This document shows positions 8,872 to 17,558 of a DNA stretch of 64,000 nucleotides, one piece after another. This DNA comes from Haloarculaceae archaeon (GTDB taxonomy: Archaea; Halobacteriota; Halobacteria; Halobacteriales; Haloarculaceae). Position numbers and translations under genes: made by a program. Numbering within the stretch: the first letter of the stretch is position 1; each line of letters opens with the position of its first letter. The stretch is from positions 1 through 64,000 of the forward strand of contig SKTU01000005.1 in the NCBI GenBank assembly GCA_007122455.1. The letters are read 5' to 3'. The notes beneath the pieces are model-generated. The model saw nothing but the letters and a program-made list of their open reading frames with translations. It searched no databases and had not been told where the DNA came from.

Positions 8872-8949
8872 ACCGGCCGTTCGACCGTCGCCACCAAAAC
8901 CCTACCCCCGCCGCCGGCCTTTTATGAGCCCACCGGGCCAACGGCGCGT

Positions 8950-10131
8950 ATGAAGAGCTTCCGGATCGGCAGCGCCTTCGGGATCCCGATCAGACTCGAT
9001 CTGACGTTCCTCCTCATCCTGCCGATCTTCGCGTATCTCATCGGCCTCCAGCTGGAAGCGCTCGTCGGCGTGTTCAACGAGACGATGGGGCTCGGCGTCG
9101 ATCCCGAGGCGCTCGTGACCGGTCCAGTCGCCCGTTACGGGGTCGGACTGGCCGCCGCAGTCGGCCTCTTCGTCGGCGTCGTCTGCCACGAGTTCGGCCA
9201 CTCGCTCGTCGCACGCCGGTACGGGATCCCGATCGCCTCGATCACGCTGTGGCTGCTCGGCGGGATCGCCCAGCTCGAGGAGATCCCGGAGGACTGGCGA
9301 AAGGAGTTCAACATCGCGATCGCCGGTCCGATCGTCAGCGTCGTCTTCGGGGTCGCCGCCTACGTCGCCTACCTCCTCGTCCCGACCGGCGGGTTCTTCC
9401 TCAGCGCTACGCGGTTCACGCTCGCATATCTCGCGGTGATGAACGTGGTGCTTGCAGCGTTCAACCTCCTGCCCGGGTTTCCGATGGACGGCGGGCGGAT
9501 CCTCCGAGCGCTACTCGCGCGCAATCAACCACACGCGAAGGCGACCCAGCAGGCAGCCCGCGTCGGCCAGCTGTTCGCCATCGGACTCGGCCTGTTCGGG
9601 CTGCTCGCGGGGTTCAACGTCTTTCTCATCCTGCTCGCGTTCTTCATCTACATCGCGGCCGCCTCGGAGTCGTCCCAGACGGTGATGAGCGCCGCCTTCG
9701 AGGGTGTCGAGGTTCGCGACGTCATGACGCCACGCGAACAGCTCGACGTGGTGGCCCCGGAGACGACGATCGCCGAACTCACCGAGCGAATGTTTCACGA
9801 GCGACACACGGGGTATCCGGTCGTCGACGACGACCGTATCGCCGGCGTAATCACGCTCTCGGACGCTCGCGACGTGCGGGAGGTGGAGCGGGACGCCTAC
9901 CGCGTCGCTGACGTGATGAGCCGCGACCTCCAGACGGTCACCGCCGACACACCCGTGATGGACGCCCTCGAGACGATGCAGCGGGCAGGAATCGGCCGAC
10001 TGATCGTCATGTGCGAGTCCGACGAGGAGTTCGTCGGACTGGTGTCGAGAACGGACATCATGACGGCCCTCGAGATCGTCAAATCGAGCGGCGGGATCGC
10101 CGGACCGGTCGAGGACGCAAACGGACGCTGA
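8950..10131 (+). CDS. Site-2 protease (M50) family zinc metalloprotease with CBS pair
   Basis: A 393-residue intramembrane metalloprotease. The zinc motif HEFGH is at residues 80-84 in a membrane helix, and the third ligand comes from NLLPGFPMDGGRILRALLAR (around residue 180). About six membrane helices are followed by two CBS motifs (from about residue 255 to 385: VRDVMTPREQLDVV and VADVMSRDLQTV), which may sense adenine nucleotides. Family members cut membrane-anchored regulators; the substrate here is unknown. The ATG at 8950 is chosen because MKSFRIGSAFGIPIRLD is the usual N terminus. It is divergent from the cupin gene, with a 78-base gap for both promoters. Confidence 0.9.
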   Translation: MKSFRIGSAFGIPIRLDLTFLLILPIFAYLIGLQLEALVGVFNETMGLGVDPEALVTGPVARYGVGLAAAVGLFVGVVCHEFGHSLVARRYGIPIASITLWLLGGIAQLEEIPEDWRKEFNIAIAGPIVSVVFGVAAYVAYLLVPTGGFFLSATRFTLAYLAVMNVVLAAFNLLPGFPMDGGRILRALLARNQPHAKATQQAARVGQLFAIGLGLFGLLAGFNVFLILLAFFIYIAAASESSQTVMSAAFEGVEVRDVMTPREQLDVVAPETTIAELTERMFHERHTGYPVVDDDRIAGVITLSDARDVREVERDAYRVADVMSRDLQTVTADTPVMDALETMQRAGIGRLIVMCESDEEFVGLVSRTDIMTALEIVKSSGGIAGPVEDANGR

Positions 10132-10193
10132 GAACGACGTTCGACGGAATCGCAGACGCAGCCTTATGTACGCGTCGGTTCAGTGGTCGGACG

Positions 10194-11174
10194 ATGACCG
10201 ACAACGCCTCGACATTGAACGGAATCGTTCAGGCACAGCTCTGCCCGTACACGTCGGACGACGAGGTCGATCACGACGGACTCGAGGAGAACACGGAGTA
10301 TTTCGCCTCGTTCGCAGCCAGTCGCGACGTCGACGTGGCCGTACTCGCGAACGGTAGTACCGCGGAGAGTTACGCGAACACGGACGCCGAGCAGAAATCC
10401 GTCATCGAAACCGTCGTCGAGAGCAGCGGCGACGTTCCCGTCATCGCGGGAACGGGAAAACCGGGCACGAAAGCGACGATCGAGATGACGGCCTACGCCG
10501 AACGGGCCGGCGCCGACGCCGCACTCGTCGTCACGCCGTACTACCGCTCGCCGACCGAATCCGGTCTCTACGCCCACTTCGAGGCGGTGTCGAACGCCGT
10601 CGACATCGACGTCGTCGTCTACAACAATCCCGACGTCTCCGGTGCGCAGATTCCGCCCCACGTTCTCGACCGGATCGCCGATCTGGAGAACGTCGTCGCA
10701 ACGAAGGACGGAACGCCGCTGATCGGCGACTTCTACGCGATCGCACGGCGACTCTCCCCCGAACGAATGACGCTGCTCTCTTCGGACGCCTACACGGGAT
10801 ACGCGGCGAAGGCGGCGATGACCGACGCGGTCCGGGGGTTCTTCAGCGTGCTCGCGAACTTCGCGCCGCAACTGGAGTGGGAACTGTACGACGCAGTTCG
10901 GCGCGGCGACGACGACGCCATCGAGGCTGTCCTCTCGAAACAGGACGCCTTCTGGTCGTTCGTCGGCGACGTCGAGGCGCGGCGGGAGCCGACGACGGTC
11001 CTTCCGGAGGGGTGGACGACGAACCACCTGTATCTCCCCGTCGCGAAGGCGGCGATGGATCTCACCGGACTGAACGGCGGCCACAGTCGGCTCCCGGAGG
11101 TCGATCTGACGGACACCGAGATCGAAGAACTGGAATCGATCCTCCGTGGAATGGGCATCGAGACGGTCCAATAG
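10194..11174 (+). CDS. Dihydrodipicolinate synthase / N-acetylneuraminate lyase family aldolase
   Basis: A 326-residue class I aldolase-like TIM-barrel protein. Visible family marks are LANGSTAES (the usual GTTGE loop), VVTPYYRSPTESGLYAHF (the YY motif before the active-site tyrosine), VVVYNNPD and VVATKDGT, where the lysine of TKD is the Schiff-base residue. The ATG at 10194 is chosen over upstream starts because MTDNASTLNGIVQAQLCPYT matches the usual N terminus. The real substrate may be a keto-acid sugar rather than pyruvate plus aspartate semialdehyde, since the GTTGE motif is altered. It stands alone between the protease gene and the convergent sulfur-metabolism operon. Confidence 0.8.
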   Translation: MTDNASTLNGIVQAQLCPYTSDDEVDHDGLEENTEYFASFAASRDVDVAVLANGSTAESYANTDAEQKSVIETVVESSGDVPVIAGTGKPGTKATIEMTAYAERAGADAALVVTPYYRSPTESGLYAHFEAVSNAVDIDVVVYNNPDVSGAQIPPHVLDRIADLENVVATKDGTPLIGDFYAIARRLSPERMTLLSSDAYTGYAAKAAMTDAVRGFFSVLANFAPQLEWELYDAVRRGDDDAIEAVLSKQDAFWSFVGDVEARREPTTVLPEGWTTNHLYLPVAKAAMDLTGLNGGHSRLPEVDLTDTEIEELESILRGMGIETVQ

Positions 11175-11202
11175 CCGGGTCGTCGCTACGGACTCGACGG
11201 CA

Positions 11203-12399
11203 TCAGCCGTCGACTGCAGTGTCGATCGCGGATTCGAGATCGGCCCACAGATCCTCGACGTGTTCGGTTCCGACGCTGATACGGACCAGTCCGTCGGTCA
11301 ACCCCGCCTCGCGGCGCTGCTCGGGCGGGATCGACGCGTGGGTCATCGTCGCCGGCTGCTCGATGAGACTCTCGACGCCGCCGAGACTCTCCGCGAGGGC
11401 GAACAGTTCGGTCGAGGAGACGACGTCGGCGGTCTCCTCGAGCGTGGCGTCGAGTTCGAAGCTCATAATGCCGCCGAAGTCGTCCATCTGCTCGGCTGCG
11501 AGATCGTGGTCCGAATGACTCTTCAAACCGGGATAGTACACCTGCGCGACGTCGGGGTGGGCCTCGAGCCGGGCTGCGACCGTCCGTGCGTTCTCGCAGT
11601 GACGCTCCATCCGGAGGGGCAGCGTCTTGGTTCCGCGGAGTACGAGAAAACAGGCGAACGGGTCCGGCGTCGCCCCGACGCTGTTCTGATAGAAGCCGAA
11701 CCGCTCGTCCAGTTCGGGATCGTCGGTGACGAGTGCGCCGCCGATGACGTCGGAGTGGCCACCGAGATACTTCGTCAGTGAGTGCGAGACGACGTCGGCG
11801 CCGAACTCGAGCGGTCGCTGGAGATACGGCGTCGCGAACGTGTTGTCGACAGCACAGAGAACGTCGTGCTCGTGGGCGATCTTGGACAGCGCGGCGATGT
11901 CGTTGATCCGCATCAACGGGTTCGTGGGCGTCTCGATCCAGAGGAGCTCGGTTTCGGGACGGAACGCCTCGCGGACGGCCTCCGCATCAGTCGTGTCGAC
12001 GAACGAAAACGAGAGATCGTACTGCTCGTACACCTGCTCGAAGAGGCGATGAGTGCCGCCGTAGACGTCGTCGCCGGCAACCACGTGATCGCCGGCCGAC
12101 AGCAGGTTCATTACGGTGTTGATCGAGGCCATTCCGCTCGCGAAGGCGCGGCCGAACTCGCCACCTTCGAGGGCAGCGAGGTTTCCCTCGAGCGCCGTCC
12201 GCGTCGGATTGCCCGTCCGGGAGTACTCGTACCCACGGTCCTCGCCCGGTCCGTCCTGCAGGTACGTCGAGGTGGCGTAGATCGGCGGCATGAGCGCCCC
12301 AGTCACCTCGTCCGGGGACTGCCCGGCGTGGATCGCTCGCGTCTCGAAGCGCCCGTTTCCGCCGAATCCCTCGCGACGGTGCTCTTCAGGTTCGTTCAT
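11203..12399 (-). CDS. Cystathionine gamma-synthase / gamma-lyase family PLP enzyme
   Basis: A 398-residue Cys/Met-metabolism PLP enzyme. The PLP lysine lies in SLTKYLGGHSD; other marks are TRAIHAGQSPDEVTGA at the N terminus, YEYSRTGNPTR and the C-terminal VRISVGTEHVEDL. It would make or cleave cystathionine in transsulfuration; gamma-synthase, gamma-lyase and O-acetylhomoserine sulfhydrylase cannot be separated by eye. Its start lies inside the 3' end of the upstream cysteine synthase gene (14-base overlap), so the two are one operon and probably act in the same pathway. Confidence 0.9.
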   Translation of the reverse strand: MNEPEEHRREGFGGNGRFETRAIHAGQSPDEVTGALMPPIYATSTYLQDGPGEDRGYEYSRTGNPTRTALEGNLAALEGGEFGRAFASGMASINTVMNLLSAGDHVVAGDDVYGGTHRLFEQVYEQYDLSFSFVDTTDAEAVREAFRPETELLWIETPTNPLMRINDIAALSKIAHEHDVLCAVDNTFATPYLQRPLEFGADVVSHSLTKYLGGHSDVIGGALVTDDPELDERFGFYQNSVGATPDPFACFLVLRGTKTLPLRMERHCENARTVAARLEAHPDVAQVYYPGLKSHSDHDLAAEQMDDFGGIMSFELDATLEETADVVSSTELFALAESLGGVESLIEQPATMTHASIPPEQRREAGLTDGLVRISVGTEHVEDLWADLESAIDTAVDG

Positions 12400-13375
12400 G
12401 TGTCCACTCCTCGTAGGAGCCGTAGATAGCTTTCGACAGGTACCGTTCGCTCGAATCCGGAAAGATCGTCACGACGGAGTCGTACGGCAGCTCGAGTTCG
12501 TCCTCGAGGGCGCGCTCCGCGATCTCGAGCGCGGCGACGCTCGCCGCCCCCGCGCTCGAGGCGACGAGATGTCCCTCTTCGCGAGCCAACCGCTTCAGTT
12601 CGGTCTGTGCGGCCCTGTCGCTGATCTGCCGGATCTCGTCGACCAGCTCCGGCTCGAACAGCTCGTTCGTCGAGAGGTCGTGCGTCCCGATCCCCTCGAT
12701 GTGATACTCCCCTTCCTCGACGTCATCGCCGTGTGCCGTCGAGAACAGTGACCCCTCGGGTTCAACTGCAACGACGTGCGTCCTCGGCTCCCGGTCGAGC
12801 GCGTATCTCGCGAGGCCCATCAGCGTGCCGGTGGTTCCACAGCCGGCGACGATCGCGCCGACGGCGCCGTCGAGAGCGTCGTAGATCTCCGGAGCGGTCG
12901 TCGCCTCGTGGGCGCGAACGTTCAGCGGCGTCGAAAACTGCTGTGGAACGACGGCTCCCTCTCGCTCGGTGGCTAGTTCGCGAGCACGCTCGATGGCACC
13001 GGTCATTCCGTCGGCAGTGGGCGTGTTGACGACGTCGGCACCGAGCGCTCGCATCAGCGTCTGCTTCTCGACACTGAACGCCTCGGGGACGACGAATACC
13101 GCGTCCACGTCGTACTGTGTCGCCGCGAGCGCCATCCCGATACCCGTGTTGCCGGCGGTCGGCTCGACGACAGTCCCACCTGGCTGGAGTTCACCCGTCG
13201 ACAGCAGTCCCCGAACGATGTACGCCCCGATGCGATCCTTGACGCTCGCTCCCGGGTTGAACGATTCGAGTTTGGCGTACACCGGTAGCTCGTCGGCGCT
13301 CGCCTGGACTCTGACGAGCGGCGTCTCGCCGATCGTATCCAGTACTGACTGGAGCGGTTCGCGATGAGTCGTCAT
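12386..13375 (-). CDS. Cysteine synthase / cystathionine beta-synthase family protein
   Basis: A 329-residue fold-type II PLP enzyme. The PLP lysine is in FNPGASVKDR, the substrate loop is EPTAGNTGIGMA, and the phosphate-binding loop is GCGTTGTL. It joins a sulfur donor, or homocysteine, to an activated serine. The ATG at 13375 is supported by a ribosome-binding site (complement of CCTCC at 13381-13385) five bases upstream, and by the family N terminus LDTIGETPLVRV; the frame runs on upstream into the tRNA-His region, which cannot be coding. It is the first gene of an operon with the cystathionine enzyme, which would fit reverse transsulfuration (CBS plus gamma-lyase) as well as cysteine synthesis. 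Confidence 0.88.
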   Translation of the reverse strand: MTTHREPLQSVLDTIGETPLVRVQASADELPVYAKLESFNPGASVKDRIGAYIVRGLLSTGELQPGGTVVEPTAGNTGIGMALAATQYDVDAVFVVPEAFSVEKQTLMRALGADVVNTPTADGMTGAIERARELATEREGAVVPQQFSTPLNVRAHEATTAPEIYDALDGAVGAIVAGCGTTGTLMGLARYALDREPRTHVVAVEPEGSLFSTAHGDDVEEGEYHIEGIGTHDLSTNELFEPELVDEIRQISDRAAQTELKRLAREEGHLVASSAGAASVAALEIAERALEDELELPYDSVVTIFPDSSERYLSKAIYGSYEEWTHERT

Positions 13376-13380
13376 ACTTC

Positions 13381-13385
13381 CCTCC
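13381..13385 (-). promoter_or_regulatory. Shine-Dalgarno site of the cysteine synthase gene
   Basis: On the minus strand GGAGG(GA) lies five bases before the ATG at 13375. This fixes the start of the first gene of the sulfur operon, as the frame remains open further upstream. A TATA-like TTATTTAC lies near 13428-13436, consistent with a short leader. Confidence 0.6.
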
Positions 13386-13590
13386 GGACGGAGATCATGT
13401 CGGCCGTCGTAGTTCCTCGGGCAAGGGTAAATAACATCCGCCGAACATATTCTCGACAGGTATTCGACCGTCCCGTCGTATGCGTTCGACGTATGCACCC
13501 GTTGAAAGTGTCCGTTCGAGTGTATTTCCGGGCGAGTCGAGGTAATGGCTGTCGAACGGCACCGGCGACTGACGATGTAGAAGTATCGAG

Positions 13591-13662
13591 GTCCGGGTGC
13601 GGGAATTGAACCCACGTCGCAGCCACCACAAGGCTGCAGGATACCACTACCCCAACCCGGAC
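13591..13662 (-). tRNA. tRNA-His (GTG)
   Basis: On the minus strand the acceptor stem TCCGGGT pairs with ACCCGGA. The anticodon arm CAGCC-TTGTGGT-GGCTG gives anticodon GTG for histidine. The extra G at position -1 (complement of 13662) and the C discriminator (complement of 13591) are both encoded, as expected for tRNA-His identity. No intron is seen. Confidence 0.97.
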
Positions 13663-13777
13663 ACGCATCCGTACGTATCCGATTCGAACTCAAATACGTT
13701 TCGACTCTTCACCGGCTGTCAGTCGTGTGCACGCACGTCCGTGGGTTTTTCAACGCGAACCGACTACTGAAGCCACA

Positions 13778-14230
13778 GTGGCGATCACGGACAAGATCTA
13801 CATCAAGAACCACCGCCAACTCGTCTCCCAGCTCGAGACGTCGTTCCCGAAGAGCGCGTTCTCCGGGGCGACGCTGGACGTGCTCTTTCAGGGCGAGGGA
13901 CTCGCCAAGCTCGACGAGGCGTCCCGCGATCGAGTGTTGGAGTTCGCCGAGGCGTTTCTGGACTGCGATTGCCAGTCGAACCCCTACTGCGGCTGTCCGG
14001 AGGAGAAGTTCGTCGCGTATCTGCTGGAGCTTCGCGCCTCGGGACTCGGGCCGGAAGCGATCGTCGACGCGATGAGCGCCGACTACATGGTCTACGCCTA
14101 TCCGGGCGACGTGCTCTCGTTTCTCGACAACGCGGTTCGGACGCTCGAAGCGGCCGAACAGCTCGCGGACGTCGACGGACGACGGGAAATGGAGTCGAAA
14201 ATCGACCGAAAGCGCCGAGAGCTGACCTGA
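13778..14230 (+). CDS. Conserved haloarchaeal protein with a Cys cluster
   Basis: A 150-residue protein found throughout haloarchaea by my recognition of its N terminus (AITDKIYIKNHRQLVSQLE). The GTG at 13778 is chosen because this segment begins there and the upstream frame overlaps the tRNA-His promoter region. It has a compact Cys cluster, DCDCQSNPYCGCPEEKF, around residues 67-83 with four cysteines that could bind a metal or zinc. The rest is predicted helical and acidic. Its function is unknown. It lies head-on with the RHH gene of the rpa3 cluster, 16 bases apart. Confidence 0.75.
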   Translation: MAITDKIYIKNHRQLVSQLETSFPKSAFSGATLDVLFQGEGLAKLDEASRDRVLEFAEAFLDCDCQSNPYCGCPEEKFVAYLLELRASGLGPEAIVDAMSADYMVYAYPGDVLSFLDNAVRTLEAAEQLADVDGRREMESKIDRKRRELT

Positions 14231-14246
14231 GCCGGACTACCGTGTC

Positions 14247-14666
14247 CTATCCTAGCCGGAACGGCTCTTCCTCTTCGCTCCCCTCGTCGAGGTCCTCGAG
14301 CTGGATGACGTCCTCGGCCTCCCGCTGTTCGACCTCCTGACTGAGTTTCGTCACGTAGCGCTTGTACTCGTCGAGCTGCTCGCGGAGGTGTTCGGCCTCG
14401 AGTTCGAGCCGCTCGTGCTCGCGGACGAAGCTCTTCGGCACCTCGACCTTCGGCGGGAAACTCTCGGCCGGCGAGCTCGAGGCGTTGCCGCCCTTCAGTT
14501 CGTGTTCGGGAACGACCCGTACCTGCCCGTCGTGGGCAACGAGGGTGTCCACGTAGTCGCGGAACACGGCCGAAAGCGAGATGTCGCGTTCCTCGGCGAT
14601 CTCCCGGAGGGTCTCGAAGGCGTCCTCGTTGACCCGAAAGGAGATCGTCTTGTTCTTGTTGCCCAT
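14247..14666 (-). CDS. Ribbon-helix-helix protein with C-terminal coiled coil
   Basis: A 139-residue protein. The N-terminal ~45 residues form a ribbon-helix-helix DNA-binding domain (NKTISFRVNEDAFETLREIA ... LSAVFRDYVDTLV). A linker is followed by a coiled coil at about residues 80-120 (REHERLELEAEHLREQLDEY) and an acidic tail. It is on the same strand as rpap3, 77 bases downstream, so it may belong to the ssDNA-binding protein operon or have its own promoter. It may regulate that cluster or be a structural DNA-binding protein; its targets are unknown. Confidence 0.8.
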   Translation of the reverse strand: MGNKNKTISFRVNEDAFETLREIAEERDISLSAVFRDYVDTLVAHDGQVRVVPEHELKGGNASSSPAESFPPKVEVPKSFVREHERLELEAEHLREQLDEYKRYVTKLSQEVEQREAEDVIQLEDLDEGSEEEEPFRLG

Positions 14667-14743
14667 ATCACCGCTAGTTCGTCGGGCCAGTCATATAAGG
14701 ATTTGTCAGACGCACGCACGCCGAACCGCGTCGGACGCTACCG

Positions 14744-15337
14744 CTACGCCTCGAGGAGGTCGTCCGCCGCGTCGCTCTCTTCGAGGCTCTCGAGAGCGGC
14801 GATGGCCTGATCCCGGTAGATCGAGAGATCCGGATCGTACTGAGTCTCCGCCATCGCGGCGTACTCGCCGCCAGCGTCGAACGCCTCGATGCGATCGAGC
14901 GTTCGTTCGGCCGTCTCGACGACCCAGCGGCTTCGGGTCGCCTCGTCGACGATCGTGATCGACTCCGGACGCAGCGAGACGTTGATCTCGCCGTCGTCGG
15001 TTTCGTAGGTACGCGGTTTTCCCACGACTGCGACGTAGGCCGGTGGTTCGGCGTCGCGCAGCGTCGCCGTGGCATCGGGTTGGTACTGTCCGGCGTAGGC
15101 GAAGAACGTCCCCGTCGGATCGACGATCCGGCCGCGCCAGTATTCGGACTCCTCGCCGACGTCCTCCGTTTCGGTAAGCGTACCGACGACGAAGACGCGG
15201 TTGGCCCGCTCGCCGGTCGGCAGCAGCGAGAACACCGGTGCGCGCTCGTCGTCGGACTCCTTGAACGTGTACGTCGCGTCGTTGAATTCGGCTGCGAAGG
15301 CGCGTCGGGCGACTTCGCGGGTCGGTGCGGAGCTCAT
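14744..15337 (-). CDS. rpap3: RPA-associated protein Rpap3 (COG3390 family)
   Basis: A 197-residue protein of the archaeal RPA-associated family. It starts with REVARRAFAAEFNDATYTFK and contains an OB-fold-like section with VFVVGTLTETEDVG, WRGRIVDPTGTFFAYAGQYQ and YVAVVGKPRTYE, followed by a helical tail. In Haloferax volcanii, Rpap3 is encoded with Rpa3 and the two form a ssDNA-binding complex. Here its ATG shares one base with the TAA of the upstream rpa3-like gene (TAATG), so translation is likely coupled. This places it in replication and repair with the RPA protein. Confidence 0.85.
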   Translation of the reverse strand: MSSAPTREVARRAFAAEFNDATYTFKESDDERAPVFSLLPTGERANRVFVVGTLTETEDVGEESEYWRGRIVDPTGTFFAYAGQYQPDATATLRDAEPPAYVAVVGKPRTYETDDGEINVSLRPESITIVDEATRSRWVVETAERTLDRIEAFDAGGEYAAMAETQYDPDLSIYRDQAIAALESLEESDAADDLLEA

Positions 15338-16266
15338 TAGAGGGACCTCGCTTTGATCAGCACGGGATCGGGATCGACCGCGTCGGTGAGCGTTTCGATC
15401 TCGTCGGCCAGCACGTACCGGCCGAACGTCGGGCCGACGACGCGGTAGTACCGCCCGAGAACGGTCGTTCGCATCTCGTCGGCGACGACCTCGGTGTCGA
15501 GCGCGTCCATCGCCATCTGCTGGGCCTCCTCGAGACCGATCCCGGTCAGTTCCTCGGTGGCCTCCTGGTCGAAGATGACCTCGTGGACCTCCTCGCCGTC
15601 GTCGAGGACGCCCTTGATGCGGAGGTCGAACTCGCCGTCGACGTCGCCGTGCTCCGAGCAGCGCCCGTTCTGCAGAACGCGCGTGCAGTCGTCCTCGGGG
15701 CAGCGCTTGATCAGCCCGGAACCGGACTGGATGTCGACGAGCGCACCCTCGATTTCGGTCGTGTCGTCGCCGACCTCGATGTCGGTGTCGAGCTCTTCGA
15801 TCGTCGTCGTGCTGTTGAGTTTGATCGAGAAGCGGCCCTGATACTCGTCGGTGACGACGTTACCGAGCCGATACACCGTCCCCTCGCTCAGTTCTGGGAG
15901 GTCGGATTTGGCCCACTTGGTGAACTTCACCGTGCCGGATTCGTCGCCGACCAGTCCGACCTGAGCGATCGAATCCGAGCGGGGCTCCCAGAGATCGACG
16001 ACCTTCACGGTCAGATCGAGCCACATCTCGGGGGCGTCGATGTCGGCGACGGTCGCCTCCTGACTCGTCCCGCCGGAGAGTTCGTCGCGCTCCATGCCGG
16101 CCTCGTCCAGATACGTCGAGACGACGCTGCGGCGTGCCTCTTCGATCGGAACTCGGTAGTCGGAGACGAGCGTCTCCAGTCGATCCTCGATGTCGTCGAC
16201 GCTCACGTCGAGCGTCTCGGAGAACTGTTCGTGTATCTCGACCGCGTGCTGTCGCAGGTCCGTCAT
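15337..16266 (-). CDS. rpa3: Replication protein A, Rpa3-type single-stranded DNA-binding protein
   Basis: A 309-residue ssDNA-binding protein. Residues 1-50 are a helical N terminus (HAVEIHEQFSETLDVSVDDI). An OB fold follows (about 75-160: VKVVDLWEPRSDSIAQVGLV, GTVKFTKWAKSDLP, GRFSIKLNSTT), then a zinc-finger region with CPEDDC and CSEH (about residues 190-210) inside a second OB-like domain. This arrangement, with the rpap gene directly behind it, matches haloarchaeal Rpa3. It protects ssDNA during replication, recombination and repair. Confidence 0.88.
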   Translation of the reverse strand: MTDLRQHAVEIHEQFSETLDVSVDDIEDRLETLVSDYRVPIEEARRSVVSTYLDEAGMERDELSGGTSQEATVADIDAPEMWLDLTVKVVDLWEPRSDSIAQVGLVGDESGTVKFTKWAKSDLPELSEGTVYRLGNVVTDEYQGRFSIKLNSTTTIEELDTDIEVGDDTTEIEGALVDIQSGSGLIKRCPEDDCTRVLQNGRCSEHGDVDGEFDLRIKGVLDDGEEVHEVIFDQEATEELTGIGLEEAQQMAMDALDTEVVADEMRTTVLGRYYRVVGPTFGRYVLADEIETLTDAVDPDPVLIKARSL

Positions 16267-16422
16267 ATTGTGTCCGTCTCCGCGTGGTTTTCGGTGGGAG
16301 ACGTACGCCGGTTGGTTCCCTATCGTATAAAAATCGTCGGTGCCGGAGTGAAAGTGAAACCGAGACGTCGAACCGACGGGTCGGTCGACGGCTCTTTGTG
16401 GGCCGCACCCGAATCGCGACGC

Positions 16423-16707
16423 GTGAGCAATCGTCGCCGCCTAGCACGGATCCTCCGGACGAAGCTCCGGTCGGCGGGCAAGCAGTACGAGGAGGCCAGG
16501 CGAGCGTATAGCGACGCCAAGACCGCCACGGTCGCGGACCTCCCGGTCGACGAGGAGGGGCGGGCGCGGATCGTCTGCCGTCGATACGCCGAAAAGCGGG
16601 CCGTCTCGCTCGACGAGCGCGCCCGACCGAACTGCTACGATCCCGACCACCAGGACTGCCACGGCTGTCTCGAGGACATCCGTGACGGTCGAATCGAAAC
16701 ATGGTGA
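16423..16707 (+). CDS. Small conserved haloarchaeal protein with Cys motifs (DUF7091-like)
   Basis: A 94-residue basic N terminus (NRRRLARILRTKLRSAGKQY) followed by a helical segment and a C-terminal Cys-rich end: CRRYAEKRAV, CYDPDHQDCHGCLED and DGRIETW. The last part, with three cysteines and a histidine, could bind zinc. I recognise it as a widespread haloarchaeal family of unknown function. The GTG at 16423 is chosen because the family begins there; the open frame upstream is antisense to rpa3. It is divergent from rpa3. Confidence 0.7.
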   Translation: MSNRRRLARILRTKLRSAGKQYEEARRAYSDAKTATVADLPVDEEGRARIVCRRYAEKRAVSLDERARPNCYDPDHQDCHGCLEDIRDGRIETW

Positions 16708-16720
16708 CGCCGAACGCGCG

Positions 16721-17509
16721 TCAGGCGCTCCGCATCGAACCGCCGTCGACTGGCACCGACGCACCGTTGACGAACGACGACCGTTCGCTTGAGAGCCACG
16801 CGACCGTCTCGCCGAGCTCGGACGGATCGCCGACGCGCTCGAGCGGGATGCCGCTGGCCCACTGCTCGAGCCCGGCGTCGTAGCTCTCGAAGTCACCGCG
16901 CTCGACGCCACTCTCGACGAGCTCCTCGATTCGGCTCGTTTCGTGCGAGCCCGGCAGAACCGCGTTCACACGCACTTCGGGGGCGAACTCCCGCGAGATC
17001 GTCTTCATCAGGCCGATCACTGCCCGGCGAACCGAGTTCGAGAGCACGAGGTCGTCGATCACTTCCTTCACGGATCCGGAGGTGATGTTGACGATCGTCC
17101 CGCCATCGCCCTCGACGAGATGCGGATGCGCCGCCCGCGTCGTCCAGACGGCGCTCATCACGAGCAGGTCGTAGGCGTCGTACCAGTCATCGTCGTCCGT
17201 GTCGAGGAACGATCCCGGCGGCGGGCCGCCCGCGCTCGTGACGACGTGGTCGAGACCGCCGAACTCCTGGACGGTTTCCTCGACGAACCCCTCGACCGCG
17301 CTCCGGTCGGTGATGTCCGTCTCGACGGCCAACACCTCGCCGCCGCCGATCGCTTCGAGCTGTGCCTCCGCACGAGCCAGCCGGTCGGGGTCGCGACCGC
17401 AGATCGCGACGTTCGCTCCGTCGCGGGCGAGCGCTTCCGCGCTTGCCAGCCCGAGGCCGGCCGAACCTGCCGTTACCAGTGCCGAATTGCCGTCGATTCC
17501 CAGATCCAT
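16721..17509 (-). CDS. Atypical short-chain dehydrogenase/reductase lacking YxxxK
   Basis: A 262-residue Rossmann-fold protein of the SDR family: TAGSAGLGLASAEALARDG is the nucleotide-binding glycine loop, ICGRDPDRL follows beta-2, then VTSAGGPPPGSF (NNAG-like) and VNITSGSVKEV. Where classical SDRs have YxxxK, this protein reads LSNSVRRAVIGLMKTISRE, with Asn and Arg in place of the catalytic Tyr and Lys. This is seen in a known FabG-like subgroup. The C-terminal GIPLERVGDPSELGETVAWL and NGASVPVDGG are typical. Start is the ATG at 17509; the upstream frame lacks SDR sequence. The reaction is unknown, and it may use another acid/base. Confidence 0.85.
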   Translation of the reverse strand: MDLGIDGNSALVTAGSAGLGLASAEALARDGANVAICGRDPDRLARAEAQLEAIGGGEVLAVETDITDRSAVEGFVEETVQEFGGLDHVVTSAGGPPPGSFLDTDDDDWYDAYDLLVMSAVWTTRAAHPHLVEGDGGTIVNITSGSVKEVIDDLVLSNSVRRAVIGLMKTISREFAPEVRVNAVLPGSHETSRIEELVESGVERGDFESYDAGLEQWASGIPLERVGDPSELGETVAWLSSERSSFVNGASVPVDGGSMRSA

Positions 17510-17558
17510 ACCGGCGACTCGACCGCCACCGGTATAAAAACGCCGGCGCCGGCGGAGC

